From positions 1-64,000 of the forward strand of contig JADZBH010000044.1 in assembly GCA_020852175.1 (NCBI GenBank): a DNA stretch of 64,000 nt, written 5' to 3'. This stretch comes from Bryobacterales bacterium. GTDB lineage: Bacteria; Acidobacteriota; Terriglobia; Bryobacterales; Bryobacteraceae. The notes under the pieces are model-generated. The model saw only the letters and a program-made list of their open reading frames with translations, did no database searches and was not told the origin of the DNA. A program made the position numbers and the translations under genes. The stretch's first letter is position 1. Each line of letters starts with the position of its first letter. Below are positions 16,499 to 23,828 of this stretch, piece by piece.

Positions 16499-16999
16499 TT
16501 GTCGGGGAAAATTCAGTCTGAAATCCGGCTTAGTAAGCCACTGGGCCACCCGGAGGTGGAGGCTTTTCTCAACATCCAGAGAACAGCCGAGGTGCAACTG
16601 AACCAGCTTACGCAATTGTTGCGGCCGCATGGTTTGTCACCGGCGCAGTACAACGTGTTGCGGATCCTCCGCGGCGCGGGGGAACAGGGCCTCCCCTGCG
16701 GCGAGATCGCCACGCGGATGATCTCGCGCGACCCGGACATCACGCGGTTGATCGACCGCATGGAGCAGCGCGGATGGGTGGCGCGCAACCGTTCGGTGCA
16801 AGACCGGCGCGTGGTGACGGTAACCGTGCAGCAGCAGGCGCTGGCGATGCTGGCCGCGCTGGATGAACCGGTGGCCGACCTGCACCGGGTGCAGTTCGCC
16901 GTGTTCGACGCCAACCGGATCGCCACGTTGATCTCGCTGTTGGAAGTGCTGCGGGAGACGGCGAGAGGGGACGGAGCGAAAGCGACGCGCGCGGGTTAA
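16499..16999 (+). CDS. MarR-family transcriptional regulator (second paralogue)
   Basis: 166 residues. MarR winged helix with SPAQYNVLRILRGAG, EIATRMISRDPDITRLIDRMEQ and the wing RSVQDRRVVTVTV. The start is TTG, seven bases after GGGAGG. No ATG lies close to the conserved region, and the upstream extension is unlike coding sequence. It is convergent with an efflux adaptor gene, with the two stop codons interlocked (TTAA), so it may regulate efflux. It is closely similar to the MarR protein encoded near 12.5 kb, suggesting a local duplication. Confidence 0.83.
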   Translation: MSGKIQSEIRLSKPLGHPEVEAFLNIQRTAEVQLNQLTQLLRPHGLSPAQYNVLRILRGAGEQGLPCGEIATRMISRDPDITRLIDRMEQRGWVARNRSVQDRRVVTVTVQQQALAMLAALDEPVADLHRVQFAVFDANRIATLISLLEVLRETARGDGAKATRAG

Positions 17000-18207
17000 C
17001 GGGCTTCGGGGGTCACGGCGAGACCGGGCTGAAGCGGTACTTCGGTGGGCAGGGCCACCTGCTCGCCTTCGCGCAAACCGTCGAGCACCTCGACGTGGGT
17101 GATGCTGGCCACGCCCGTGCGTATGGCGCGGCGTTCCAGATGGCCCGAAGCCAGTACATACACGACCGTCCGGCCTTCCTCGCGGCGCAGCGCCTCCCGG
17201 GGAACGATGAGCGCCGATTCGACAATCTTCGACAGGATGGTGGCGTTCACATTGGCGCCGGCAGGGAGCGTGCGGCCCGGGTTATCCACACGGCACAGAA
17301 CCTCTCCCACATGCCGCGCGCCCTCGGTAACGATCTGGACCGGCAGCTTTTCCACGGTTCCGTTCCAGGTGCGGCCCGGTTGGGCGTCCCAGGTGAAGGC
17401 GACGGGCATGCCCGCGGAAACGCGTCCCAGTTCGGGTTCGTCCACCTGAATGCGGGCGCGCAACGCGTCCAGATCGCCGGCTTCGGCGATGGTGGCTCCG
17501 TTCTCAAGAACCGCGCCCTGCTTGACGGCCAGGGAGTAGACCGTGCCCGCGATGGGCGAGGTAACCGCCGTGCGAGTGGCCAGGCTTCGCGCCAGCGCCA
17601 GCGCGGCTTCGGCGTTGCGCTGGCGGGCGAGGGCCGAAGCGCGCTCCGGTTCGTCTGGGCCCAGCGCGGCCAGGCGTTTCTGGACGCCTTCGCGCGTGGC
17701 GCGGACCAGCGCCAGACGGCCGGCGGCCTGATCCAGTTCTGCGCGCGTGGCGGCCTGCACGGCCACCAGGGCTTCCAGGTTCTTCAGGCGGCGGGCGGCG
17801 TTGGCCTCCTCGACGCGGGCGGTTTCAAGCGAACCGTCCAGTTCCGCGCGCACGGCGGGGGAGGCGCCACGCGTGGCCAGGGCGACGGCGGCGCGGGCCT
17901 GCTCCAGTTCAGACTCGGCCGACACGACAGCCGCGCGGGCCGCGTCACTTTCCATGTGGCCTACGGTCTGTCCCTGCCGCACGGAGCCGCCCAGCGCCAG
18001 CGAGAGCGAGGACAGGCGTCCGGCCATGGGGGCGCGAATGGCGGCCCATGCCGAAGGTTCGATCCGCGCGTTCGTGGTCAGCGTGCTTTCCAGACGTCCG
18101 CGCGTGGCCTTGGCGAACGGAACCACGGGCGCGCCACCCCGGCCCATCAGCCAGTAGACGCCCGCGCCGGCCACGGCAAGCAGGCTCAGCGCCGCCAGCC
18201 ACCTCAT
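16996..18207 (-). CDS. HlyD/RND-type periplasmic adaptor (membrane fusion protein)
   Basis: 403 residues. One N-terminal membrane anchor (LAALSLLAVAGAGVYWLMG) is followed by a lipoyl-like half, a long Ala/Arg/Glu coiled coil (~90-180), the second lipoyl half (GTVYSLAVKQGAVLENGATI) and a beta-barrel (VDEPELGRVSAGMPVAFTWD). Such adaptors link an inner-membrane pump (RND or MacB-type ABC) to an outer-membrane channel. No pump gene is adjacent in the window. The ATG overlaps the stop of the preceding small gene (ATGA), which fixes the start and suggests cotranscription. Confidence 0.85.
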   Translation of the reverse strand: MRWLAALSLLAVAGAGVYWLMGRGGAPVVPFAKATRGRLESTLTTNARIEPSAWAAIRAPMAGRLSSLSLALGGSVRQGQTVGHMESDAARAAVVSAESELEQARAAVALATRGASPAVRAELDGSLETARVEEANAARRLKNLEALVAVQAATRAELDQAAGRLALVRATREGVQKRLAALGPDEPERASALARQRNAEAALALARSLATRTAVTSPIAGTVYSLAVKQGAVLENGATIAEAGDLDALRARIQVDEPELGRVSAGMPVAFTWDAQPGRTWNGTVEKLPVQIVTEGARHVGEVLCRVDNPGRTLPAGANVNATILSKIVESALIVPREALRREEGRTVVYVLASGHLERRAIRTGVASITHVEVLDGLREGEQVALPTEVPLQPGLAVTPEAR

Positions 18208-18689
18208 GCGCCGGGCTCCACGCACCAGGCGAACAGCAGGCGCCACTCGACCGCTTCCACAGCGGCCACCAGGGAGCGCTCCCCGGCGCTGCCATTCTTG
18301 CGCGCATGTTCATACAAGTCGAGGAACGCGAATGGGTCCCACTCGGCCGCCGGTCTCCAGCCCAGACGGGCGGCTTCGGTGTGCAGGGCAGGGAAGACGC
18401 CGTGGCGCCCCACGCGGCGGAACCAGTAGGCGGAGTTGCCCGGGTCGGGCTCCTGCCGGTGCAGGATGGCATGCCAGTAGCTGCCTTCGGCCGTGGGAAT
18501 GTCCTGGGCGATGGAATGCGCGCGCGCCCAGTCGCCCCAACGAAGCCAGAGTCCGGCCAGAGCCGCTTCCGGGTCGCGGCCGCCCGGGAACAGCTCGACG
18601 GCCGGCCGGAGCGTCGCGGCGGGTCTGGCGGCGAGGGAAAGTCCGGCAGCGGCAAGAAGGGATTCGAAACCGGCTTCGTGGCTGTCCAT
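18204..18689 (-). CDS. Conserved protein of unknown function, coupled to efflux adaptor
   Basis: 161 residues, cytoplasmic, no signal or membrane helix. The most distinctive stretch is YWHAILHRQEPDPGNSAYWF followed by RRVGRHG, a pattern I associate with uncharacterised proteins rather than a known enzyme. The gene overlaps the adaptor gene by four bases. The only ATG sits immediately after the T-run of a hairpin terminator and has no ribosome-binding site, so either the mRNA is leaderless or the real start is a non-ATG codon further in. Confidence 0.6.
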   Translation of the reverse strand: MDSHEAGFESLLAAAGLSLAARPAATLRPAVELFPGGRDPEAALAGLWLRWGDWARAHSIAQDIPTAEGSYWHAILHRQEPDPGNSAYWFRRVGRHGVFPALHTEAARLGWRPAAEWDPFAFLDLYEHARKNGSAGERSLVAAVEAVEWRLLFAWCVEPGA

Positions 18690-18726
18690 AAAAAGCGAAC
18701 GGGGCGAACCGTTTCCGGCTCGCCCC
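18690..18726 (-). terminator. Rho-independent terminator of PEP-CTERM gene
   Basis: On the minus strand a GGGGCGAGCC / GGTTCGCCCC stem (10 bp with one G-T pair) and a 6-base loop are followed by GTTCGC and five Ts, 33 bases after the stop of the PEP-CTERM gene. The same stem sequence recurs at 48.7 kb. Confidence 0.75.
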
Positions 18727-18758
18727 ATTCTCTCAGATTGAGTCTCTGATTCCGTTAT

Positions 18759-19472
18759 TTACTTGCGCAAACGGCGTCCAAGGAAGCCCAGACCTACGAG
18801 GCCGATGCCCATCAGGGCCATCGAGGTTGGCTCGGGGACTTCGCCGCCCGGGCAGGCCGGCATGCCGGGGTCGCCGCACTCGGCCGTCGTCGTCCGGAAG
18901 TTGTCGAACGCAACATCGAGGTTGGTCACACCGATGATGCGGAAGCCGAACTGCGTGACCGCCGCCGGATTGAACCCGCCGCCAAACGATGCCGAAGTGA
19001 AGGTGAGCGTGTAGCCGGGAGGCGTCAGAGGCAGCACCTGCGCGGGAGAAGAGGTCCAGGTGGTGATGCCGTCGGTTGCGTACATTTCAACCGTTCCGCC
19101 TACGATGTCGGCATTTTCAACATCGAGCAGGAATGAAGTGAGATCCGCCGAGAGGCCAATCACGCCGCCGCCCGTCTTTTGGTAGCGAGCGCCGCCATTT
19201 CCGTTGGAAACCGGACCGATGGCAAACAGGTACAGTCCTCCAACGACTTGCGTGGTCACCGGCACGGCGCCACTTGTAAAGTTGATGTAGGTCTGGCGGT
19301 CCAGGCCGTAGCCCCCGCCGATGGCCCCAAAGGCCGAACTGTTGGTACCGCCACCAGAGGCGGAGATCACCGGCGTTCCTACAGAGTAGTCATCGACCGT
19401 CGTGATAATCGTCGCTCCAGCATTTGTGGCCAGCAACCCAGTGACTGCCAAACTGAACAGGATTTTTTTCAT
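18759..19472 (-). CDS. PEP-CTERM sorting-domain protein
   Basis: 237 residues. A signal peptide (KKILFSLAVTGLLATNAGA) is followed by a beta-rich, Gly/Thr-rich exported domain. The C-terminal sorting signal is VPEPTS, a hydrophobic helix (MALMGIGLVGLGFLG) and RRLRK. A CGDPGMPACPG segment just before the signal could form a disulfide. The start is the ATG preceded by GGAGGTGGGG; a longer frame would cross the promoter. The gene has its own sigma-70-like promoter and terminator, so it is a single-gene unit. The function of the exported domain is not recognisable. Confidence 0.83.
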   Translation of the reverse strand: MKKILFSLAVTGLLATNAGATIITTVDDYSVGTPVISASGGGTNSSAFGAIGGGYGLDRQTYINFTSGAVPVTTQVVGGLYLFAIGPVSNGNGGARYQKTGGGVIGLSADLTSFLLDVENADIVGGTVEMYATDGITTWTSSPAQVLPLTPPGYTLTFTSASFGGGFNPAAVTQFGFRIIGVTNLDVAFDNFRTTTAECGDPGMPACPGGEVPEPTSMALMGIGLVGLGFLGRRLRK

Positions 19473-19527
19473 CCCCACCTCCGAATGATATTTGTATGCT
19501 GGCTGCTTTACGTCCAGCTTCCTCGTA

Positions 19528-19556
19528 ATAGTACGAATTCCCACGGTCTGAGTCAA
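19528..19556 (-). promoter_or_regulatory. Sigma-70-like promoter of PEP-CTERM gene
   Basis: On the minus strand TTGACT, a 17-base spacer and TACTAT match the -35/-10 consensus in 5 and 4 of 6 positions with ideal spacing. Transcription would start near 19521 and give a leader of about 50 bases with a strong ribosome-binding site. Confidence 0.6.
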
Positions 19557-19599
19557 GACACAATCTCGTTAAAACTTTAAGAATGTTCGTTTTGTGGAC

Positions 19600-19646
19600 G
19601 GCTACCCGCAAATGGGGGTAGTACTAATCACACTATGTGGGTAGCC
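19600..19646. repeat. Inverted repeat GGCTACCC / GGGTAGCC
   Basis: Two perfect 8-base arms are separated by 31 bases in the region between the PEP-CTERM gene and the next plus-strand gene. A further GGGGGTAG lies inside the loop. It could be a paired operator or a hairpin. No T-run follows, so a terminator is unlikely. Confidence 0.45.
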
Positions 19647-19665
19647 TCAAGGAAAATGTAAGGGG

Positions 19666-19691
19666 GTACTGGGTCAATAGGATACCAGTAC
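19666..19691. repeat. Inverted repeat GTACTGG / CCAGTAC
   Basis: Seven-base arms with a 12-base centre, followed by CTTTTCTAGG. A third copy of the arm (GGTACTGG) lies at 19721-19728. The repeated half-site suggests a regulator-binding array rather than a simple terminator. Confidence 0.4.
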
Positions 19692-19830
19692 TTTTCTAGG
19701 GTTTACCTCACGAGATTTCCGGTACTGGAGGCGGTTCCTCGTCTTTTCCCTTTTTTCGACCAGGAACAAGGGCCGGACGGCCTCTCGTTGCCCAAAACAA
19801 TTGAATCGTGATATGTTCGGGCTTCGCACT

Positions 19831-20193
19831 ATGCCCTCTTACCGCGTTTTCCGGATGAAGGACCACGTTCGTCAGAGCTTCCGCTGGGCGGCCCACACCC
19901 TTGGGCAGGCCAACGTGAAGCCGCGCGATTACATGGAGCAGGAGCAGACCGTCGAGGCTTCCTCTCCCTACGCCGCCTGGATGCAGTGCAAGGACACGGA
20001 CGCCCCGCTGGATGTGGGCGACCTGCTACAGAGCGAGGCGGGCGGCCTGTACATCTACAAATATGTCGGGTTCGAGGATGCGCGGTGGGTGCTGCCCGAG
20101 GCTAAGGCTGAGTCCAGGCCCGGCGACAAGGCCAATGACAAGTCCGGCCCGGCGCATGCCGAACAGGAGCACGCCGCGGCCGCCACGAACTAG
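19831..20193 (+). CDS. Small conserved protein of unknown function
   Basis: 120 residues, soluble. It begins PSYRVFRMKDHVRQSFRWA, contains YIYKYVGFEDARWVLPE in the middle and ends in a charged Ala/Glu/Lys tail that looks disordered. The compact alpha/beta N-terminal part with a YRVFRM strand recalls PaaB-type small subunits, but this is only a resemblance. I preferred the ATG at the YRVFRM block, near a weak promoter. An earlier ATG (19813) or TTG (19801) in frame is possible. It precedes a 2H phosphoesterase gene on the same strand. Confidence 0.55.
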   Translation: MPSYRVFRMKDHVRQSFRWAAHTLGQANVKPRDYMEQEQTVEASSPYAAWMQCKDTDAPLDVGDLLQSEAGGLYIYKYVGFEDARWVLPEAKAESRPGDKANDKSGPAHAEQEHAAAATN

Positions 20194-20243
20194 AACCACC
20201 CCGGCCGGAATGGTCCCCACGGAGGAGTTGCTTCCGGGCTATT

Positions 20244-20864
20244 ATGGATGCTGGTATGGACTTGCCTCATCGAGGCGCCGAGCGGATCAACAGTTTTGCC
20301 CTGGTCACGTATATTCCAGATCCGCTGGCGTCCTTCCTGAACGACCTTCGGGAAGAGTTGGAGTGTACGGGCCCCGCGCCACGCGCGCATGTGACGCTGC
20401 TACCGCCGCGTCCCATCCAGTGTCCCACCTGCGAAGCCGTGAAGCAGTTGGGCGAGAAGGTGGCCCAGGTGGATCCCTTCGAGCTGACGCTGGGGGGGCC
20501 GCAACTGTTCGCCGCCACCAATGTCGTTTACATCTCCATTGCCAGCGGGCTCGAGCGGTTGGAGGCGGTGCACGCGATGCTGAACGAAGCGACGCTCGGC
20601 TATGATGAACCGTTCCCATATCACCCTCATGTGACGCTGGCGCAGGGTTTGCCCGTCTCGGCGACGCGCCAGGCGCTCGAAGTGGCACGGATCCGCTGGG
20701 CGCAGTATCCCCATGCGCGATCATTCTGGGCGGGTTCGGTGGTGTTCGTGCAAAACACGCTGGACAACCAGTGGCTGGACCTGGCGGAGATCCGCCTGGG
20801 CGCCGAGAAGCGGCAGCCGGCTCCGGTACTGGCTGCCCGCGGCGGGCAACGGAACTCCCGCTGA
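20244..20864 (+). CDS. 2'-5' RNA ligase/2H phosphoesterase family protein
   Basis: 206 residues. Two HxT motifs define the LigT-like 2H fold: HVTLLPPRP near residue 49 and HVTLAQGL near 127. 2H enzymes ligate or hydrolyse 2'-5' or cyclic phosphodiesters in RNA or nucleotides. The last ~15 residues are unstructured. Starts four codons apart (20244 or 20256) cannot be separated because neither has a clear ribosome-binding site. The physiological substrate is unknown. Confidence 0.75.
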   Translation: MDAGMDLPHRGAERINSFALVTYIPDPLASFLNDLREELECTGPAPRAHVTLLPPRPIQCPTCEAVKQLGEKVAQVDPFELTLGGPQLFAATNVVYISIASGLERLEAVHAMLNEATLGYDEPFPYHPHVTLAQGLPVSATRQALEVARIRWAQYPHARSFWAGSVVFVQNTLDNQWLDLAEIRLGAEKRQPAPVLAARGGQRNSR

Positions 20865-20871
20865 GCGGGCG

Positions 20872-21354
20872 CTACTCGAACAGGCCGATCTGGCGCTGCT
20901 CGTCGTCCTTTTTCCCTTTGGTTTTCATCTGGCCTCCGATGACGCCGAGGACCTTGGCGGAATGGAGGGCGGCCCGCGGCGCGTAGATTCGCTGGTTGTT
21001 CGCCGTGGGATCGGGAGGTGTGTAAGTGATGCCGCCAGATTCAATCGAGAGCAGATTGTTGGTCACCACTCCTTGCAAGACATCGCCGTCGCGGAATTCG
21101 AGTTGAATCCACAGCCCCTCCGTTTTGGGGCGGCTACGGAAGACGCGTTGCTCCCGCCAGGGGGCGGAGCCATTGATATCACGAACAAAACAAATAACTT
21201 TTATCTCTTCCAGGGGAATATCCTGGAGGGTTCCCTGGGGGCTGAGTACGGATACCGTGGCTGCGCCGGGGATCTCGGCCGAGTCGAGATAGCCTCCCAC
21301 GGAAGCGCGGTCGAAGCGGTGAACCACCACCTTTTTATTCGTCGAAGCGGCCAC
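20872..21354 (-). CDS. Conserved hypothetical protein
   Basis: 160 residues, no signal or membrane segment. It is predicted beta-rich, starting with KVVVHRFDRASVGGYLDSAE and ending in a Lys/Glu-rich tail with GLFE. The N-terminal half alternates strands in a way seen in small PilZ-like or RNA-binding-like barrels, but I cannot name a family. It is convergent with the 2H phosphoesterase gene (7-base gap) and divergent from the recombinase gene. Confidence 0.6.
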   Translation of the reverse strand: MAASTNKKVVVHRFDRASVGGYLDSAEIPGAATVSVLSPQGTLQDIPLEEIKVICFVRDINGSAPWREQRVFRSRPKTEGLWIQLEFRDGDVLQGVVTNNLLSIESGGITYTPPDPTANNQRIYAPRAALHSAKVLGVIGGQMKTKGKKDDEQRQIGLFE

Positions 21355-21449
21355 GAAGAACCCCTGCGGCGGCGTGACGGCGGTCTGCGGGCCGACACGA
21401 TTCGCCTTTATGTTTCAAACAATTCCGCAAATATTGTATCATTGGCTCA

Positions 21450-22454
21450 ATGAGCGCGGGTGTCACCAGAGGCAGGAGTCGCGGGATTGGTCGGGCTAAT
21501 CCGGTCCCGGCTCCGGGCTCCGTCATGGCGCGCGGCCGTCCAAGCGCCACGGCGGCGGAGACGCAATCCCGGCTGCAATCGCTGGTGCGGTCGTTTCTGA
21601 CCCATGCCCGTCTGGAAAAAGGCTTGTCGGCGAACACATTGGAAAGCTATGGCCGTGATCTGGGGCGGTACGTGGCCGGGACGCTGCGCCGGTTTGGCGA
21701 CGAGCTTCCCTCGGCGGTGAACGTGCGCGCGCATCTGGACGCTTTATACGACGAAGGGCTGTCGAGCCGTTCGGTGTCACGGCATTTAACGGCGTTGCGA
21801 ACCTTCTGTCTGCACCTGGAACGCGAGCGGATCCTCGAAGCCGACCCGGTGGGGACGATTCCGCTGCCCCGGCAGTGGCGTACGCTGCCCAAGCGGTTGA
21901 GCGAAGAGGAGATTGCCCGGCTTACGGCGGCGCCCGACGCGGCGGCTCCCGCCGGATTGCGGGACCGGGCGATGATCGAACTGCTGTACGCCTCGGGTCC
22001 GCGCGTCAGCGAGCTATGCGCCATCGAGATGCGGAACCTCGACCTGGACATGGGTTTAGTGCGCGTGACGGGCAAGGGCAACAAGCAGCGCATCATCCCG
22101 TTCGCGCCCCCGGCGGCGCTCGCCATCGCCGAATATCTGCGCCAGGGAAGGCCCAAGTTGTTGAAGGGCCGCCCGAGTTCTTACCTGTTTGTGACCGCGC
22201 GGGGAGGGCCCCTTACGCGCCAGGCGTTCTGGCGCGTGATTTCCCTGGCCGGCCGCAAGGCCGGAATCGCGCAGAAGCTGACGCCCCACCTTCTGCGGCA
22301 CACCTTTGCCACACATCTCCTGGAAGGAGGCGCCGACCTGCGCAGCGTACAAACCATGCTGGGTCACGCCGACATCTCCACCACCCAGATCTACACGCAC
22401 GTGCTGCCTTCACGGCTACGGAGCGCCATTGAGCGCCACCACCCGCGTGGATAA
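21450..22454 (+). CDS. Tyrosine recombinase XerC/XerD
   Basis: Up to 334 residues. The N-terminal SAM-like core-binding domain (FLTHARLEKGLSANTLESYG) is followed by the catalytic domain with all six expected residues: Arg185 (GPRVSEL), Lys209 (VTGKGNKQR), His280 and Arg283 (HLLRHTFATH), His306 (LGHADIS) and nucleophile Tyr315 (IYTH). This is the housekeeping Xer type that resolves chromosome dimers at dif, not a phage integrase. The first ~25 residues are atypical, and an ATG at 21525 would give a normal 309-residue Xer. No dif-like site was seen nearby. Confidence 0.9.
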   Translation: MSAGVTRGRSRGIGRANPVPAPGSVMARGRPSATAAETQSRLQSLVRSFLTHARLEKGLSANTLESYGRDLGRYVAGTLRRFGDELPSAVNVRAHLDALYDEGLSSRSVSRHLTALRTFCLHLERERILEADPVGTIPLPRQWRTLPKRLSEEEIARLTAAPDAAAPAGLRDRAMIELLYASGPRVSELCAIEMRNLDLDMGLVRVTGKGNKQRIIPFAPPAALAIAEYLRQGRPKLLKGRPSSYLFVTARGGPLTRQAFWRVISLAGRKAGIAQKLTPHLLRHTFATHLLEGGADLRSVQTMLGHADISTTQIYTHVLPSRLRSAIERHHPRG

Positions 22455-22484
22455 CGGCATGCGCATAGCCCACGGAGCCCTTTC

Positions 22485-23816
22485 ATGAGCGATTACATGT
22501 TCATGCTGGAAAGCCACATGCGGCCCCAGCAGTTCGCCATTGTGCAAGTCGTGCAGACCGCCGCCGAACAGGCCGGCTTGAACATATACCTGAGCGGCGG
22601 GGCGATGCGCGACATGCTGGGCGGATTTCCGTTGCAGGATGTCGATTTCACGGTGGAAGGCAATCCGGCGAAGCTGGTGAAGCAACTGACGGCGAAAAAT
22701 TCCGCCGCGGTGCTTTCCGAGGATACGTTGCGCAAGTCCTGGGAACTGCGGTTTCCTTCCGGTGTCGTGAGCAGCATCGGGATGGCGCACGAGGCGCGGT
22801 ATGCCAAGCCAGGGGCCAAGCCCCAGGTGAAGCCGGCGACGATTCACGAGGACCTGCGCGGGCGCGACTTCACGATCAACGCGATCGCGCTTTCGCTGAA
22901 CCGCGCCTCGCGCGGCCTGTTGATCGATCCCACGAACGGGCAGGGGGACCTGGAAGCGCGCGAGATTCGCACCACGGGGAACTACACGCTCTACGACGAT
23001 CCGGCCCGAATTCTCAGGATGCTGCGGTTGAAAACGCGGCTGGGCTTCGAGGTGAGCACGCGGACGCAGTCGCAGTACGAGAACGTGCGCGAAGCCAAGT
23101 TGGAGCTGAAGATCACGCCGGAGCAGTTGTATCGCGAGTTGCGCGCGATGGCCGATGAGCCGAACCCGGGCCTGTTGATTGAAACCCTGGAACGCGAGGG
23201 GCTGCTGACGTTGTTCGCGCCGTCGATCACAGGCGCGAAGCTGAACCTGGCCGGGCACGAAAAACTGCTGAAACTGCGGCAGATGGTGCCCTTCGGCGCG
23301 GAGTTTCATTCGGAGAACCTGGGGCTGTTCCTGTTCGTGCTGACCGAGAAGCTGAGCGCGAAGGAGCGTGCCGGACTGGTGAAGTTCCTGGGAATTCCCA
23401 AGGCAGATATGAGCACCATGACGAAGCTGGACGCGGCGTCCAAGAAGCTGGAGACGACGTTGAAGTCGGCCAAGCTGAACCGCGCCTCGCTGGTGTATCA
23501 AACCTTGCTGGCGGCGCCCGGCGAGCAGGTGCTGTACCTGGCGTATAAGTCGGCGCAGCGGCTGGTGCAGGACCGAATCAAGAAGCACCTGACGCAGTAT
23601 CTTCCCGGGGTGATCGAGATCACCGAGCAGGAGATTTCCAATTGGTGCGGGCTGGCGCCGGAGGATCCGAAGTTCCCGCAGAAGCGGAAGGATTACATTC
23701 TGGGCCGGCTGGACGGCCGCATTCGCAAGCCCGTGCCGGAACCCGTGCCCGAACCCGAGCCGCATCCCTCTGGACGTATGTTGCGGCAGCCGAGCGCGGC
23801 GCGCGCCCAGCGGTAG
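22485..23816 (+). CDS. cca: CCA tRNA nucleotidyltransferase / poly(A) polymerase family
   Basis: 443 residues, class II nucleotidyltransferase. The head domain has SGGAMRDMLGG and the metal-binding DVDF, then GRDFTINAIAL and the RNA/nucleotide-binding block near DPARILRMLRL. The C-terminal half is helical with a disordered Pro/Glu/Arg tail. The enzyme adds or repairs the 3' CCA end of tRNAs. Two extra ATG codons follow within ten residues of the chosen start, which has GGAG ahead of it. It follows the recombinase gene by 30 bases on the same strand. Confidence 0.88.
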   Translation: MSDYMFMLESHMRPQQFAIVQVVQTAAEQAGLNIYLSGGAMRDMLGGFPLQDVDFTVEGNPAKLVKQLTAKNSAAVLSEDTLRKSWELRFPSGVVSSIGMAHEARYAKPGAKPQVKPATIHEDLRGRDFTINAIALSLNRASRGLLIDPTNGQGDLEAREIRTTGNYTLYDDPARILRMLRLKTRLGFEVSTRTQSQYENVREAKLELKITPEQLYRELRAMADEPNPGLLIETLEREGLLTLFAPSITGAKLNLAGHEKLLKLRQMVPFGAEFHSENLGLFLFVLTEKLSAKERAGLVKFLGIPKADMSTMTKLDAASKKLETTLKSAKLNRASLVYQTLLAAPGEQVLYLAYKSAQRLVQDRIKKHLTQYLPGVIEITEQEISNWCGLAPEDPKFPQKRKDYILGRLDGRIRKPVPEPVPEPEPHPSGRMLRQPSAARAQR

Positions 23817-23828
23817 CGGCGCCGGATT

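Larger units (their letters stand above)
19473..19830. other. Divergent regulatory region with nested inverted repeats
   Basis: A 358-base gene-free region, clearly more AT-rich than its surroundings. It holds the promoter of the PEP-CTERM gene on the minus strand and several inverted repeats (GGCTACCC...GGGTAGCC; GTACTGG...CCAGTAC and a further GGTACTGG copy). A weak plus-strand promoter candidate (TTGCCC-N18-TATGTT) ends about nine bases before the next gene. No small ORF or tRNA is evident. Confidence 0.55.

Noticed and set aside
21450..22454. Xer-type recombinase as the integrase of a genomic island
   Set aside because: Sequence is of the housekeeping XerC/D type, next to cca. No tRNA, att-like repeat or cargo boundary is nearby, and the restriction-modification cassette is 33 kb away.
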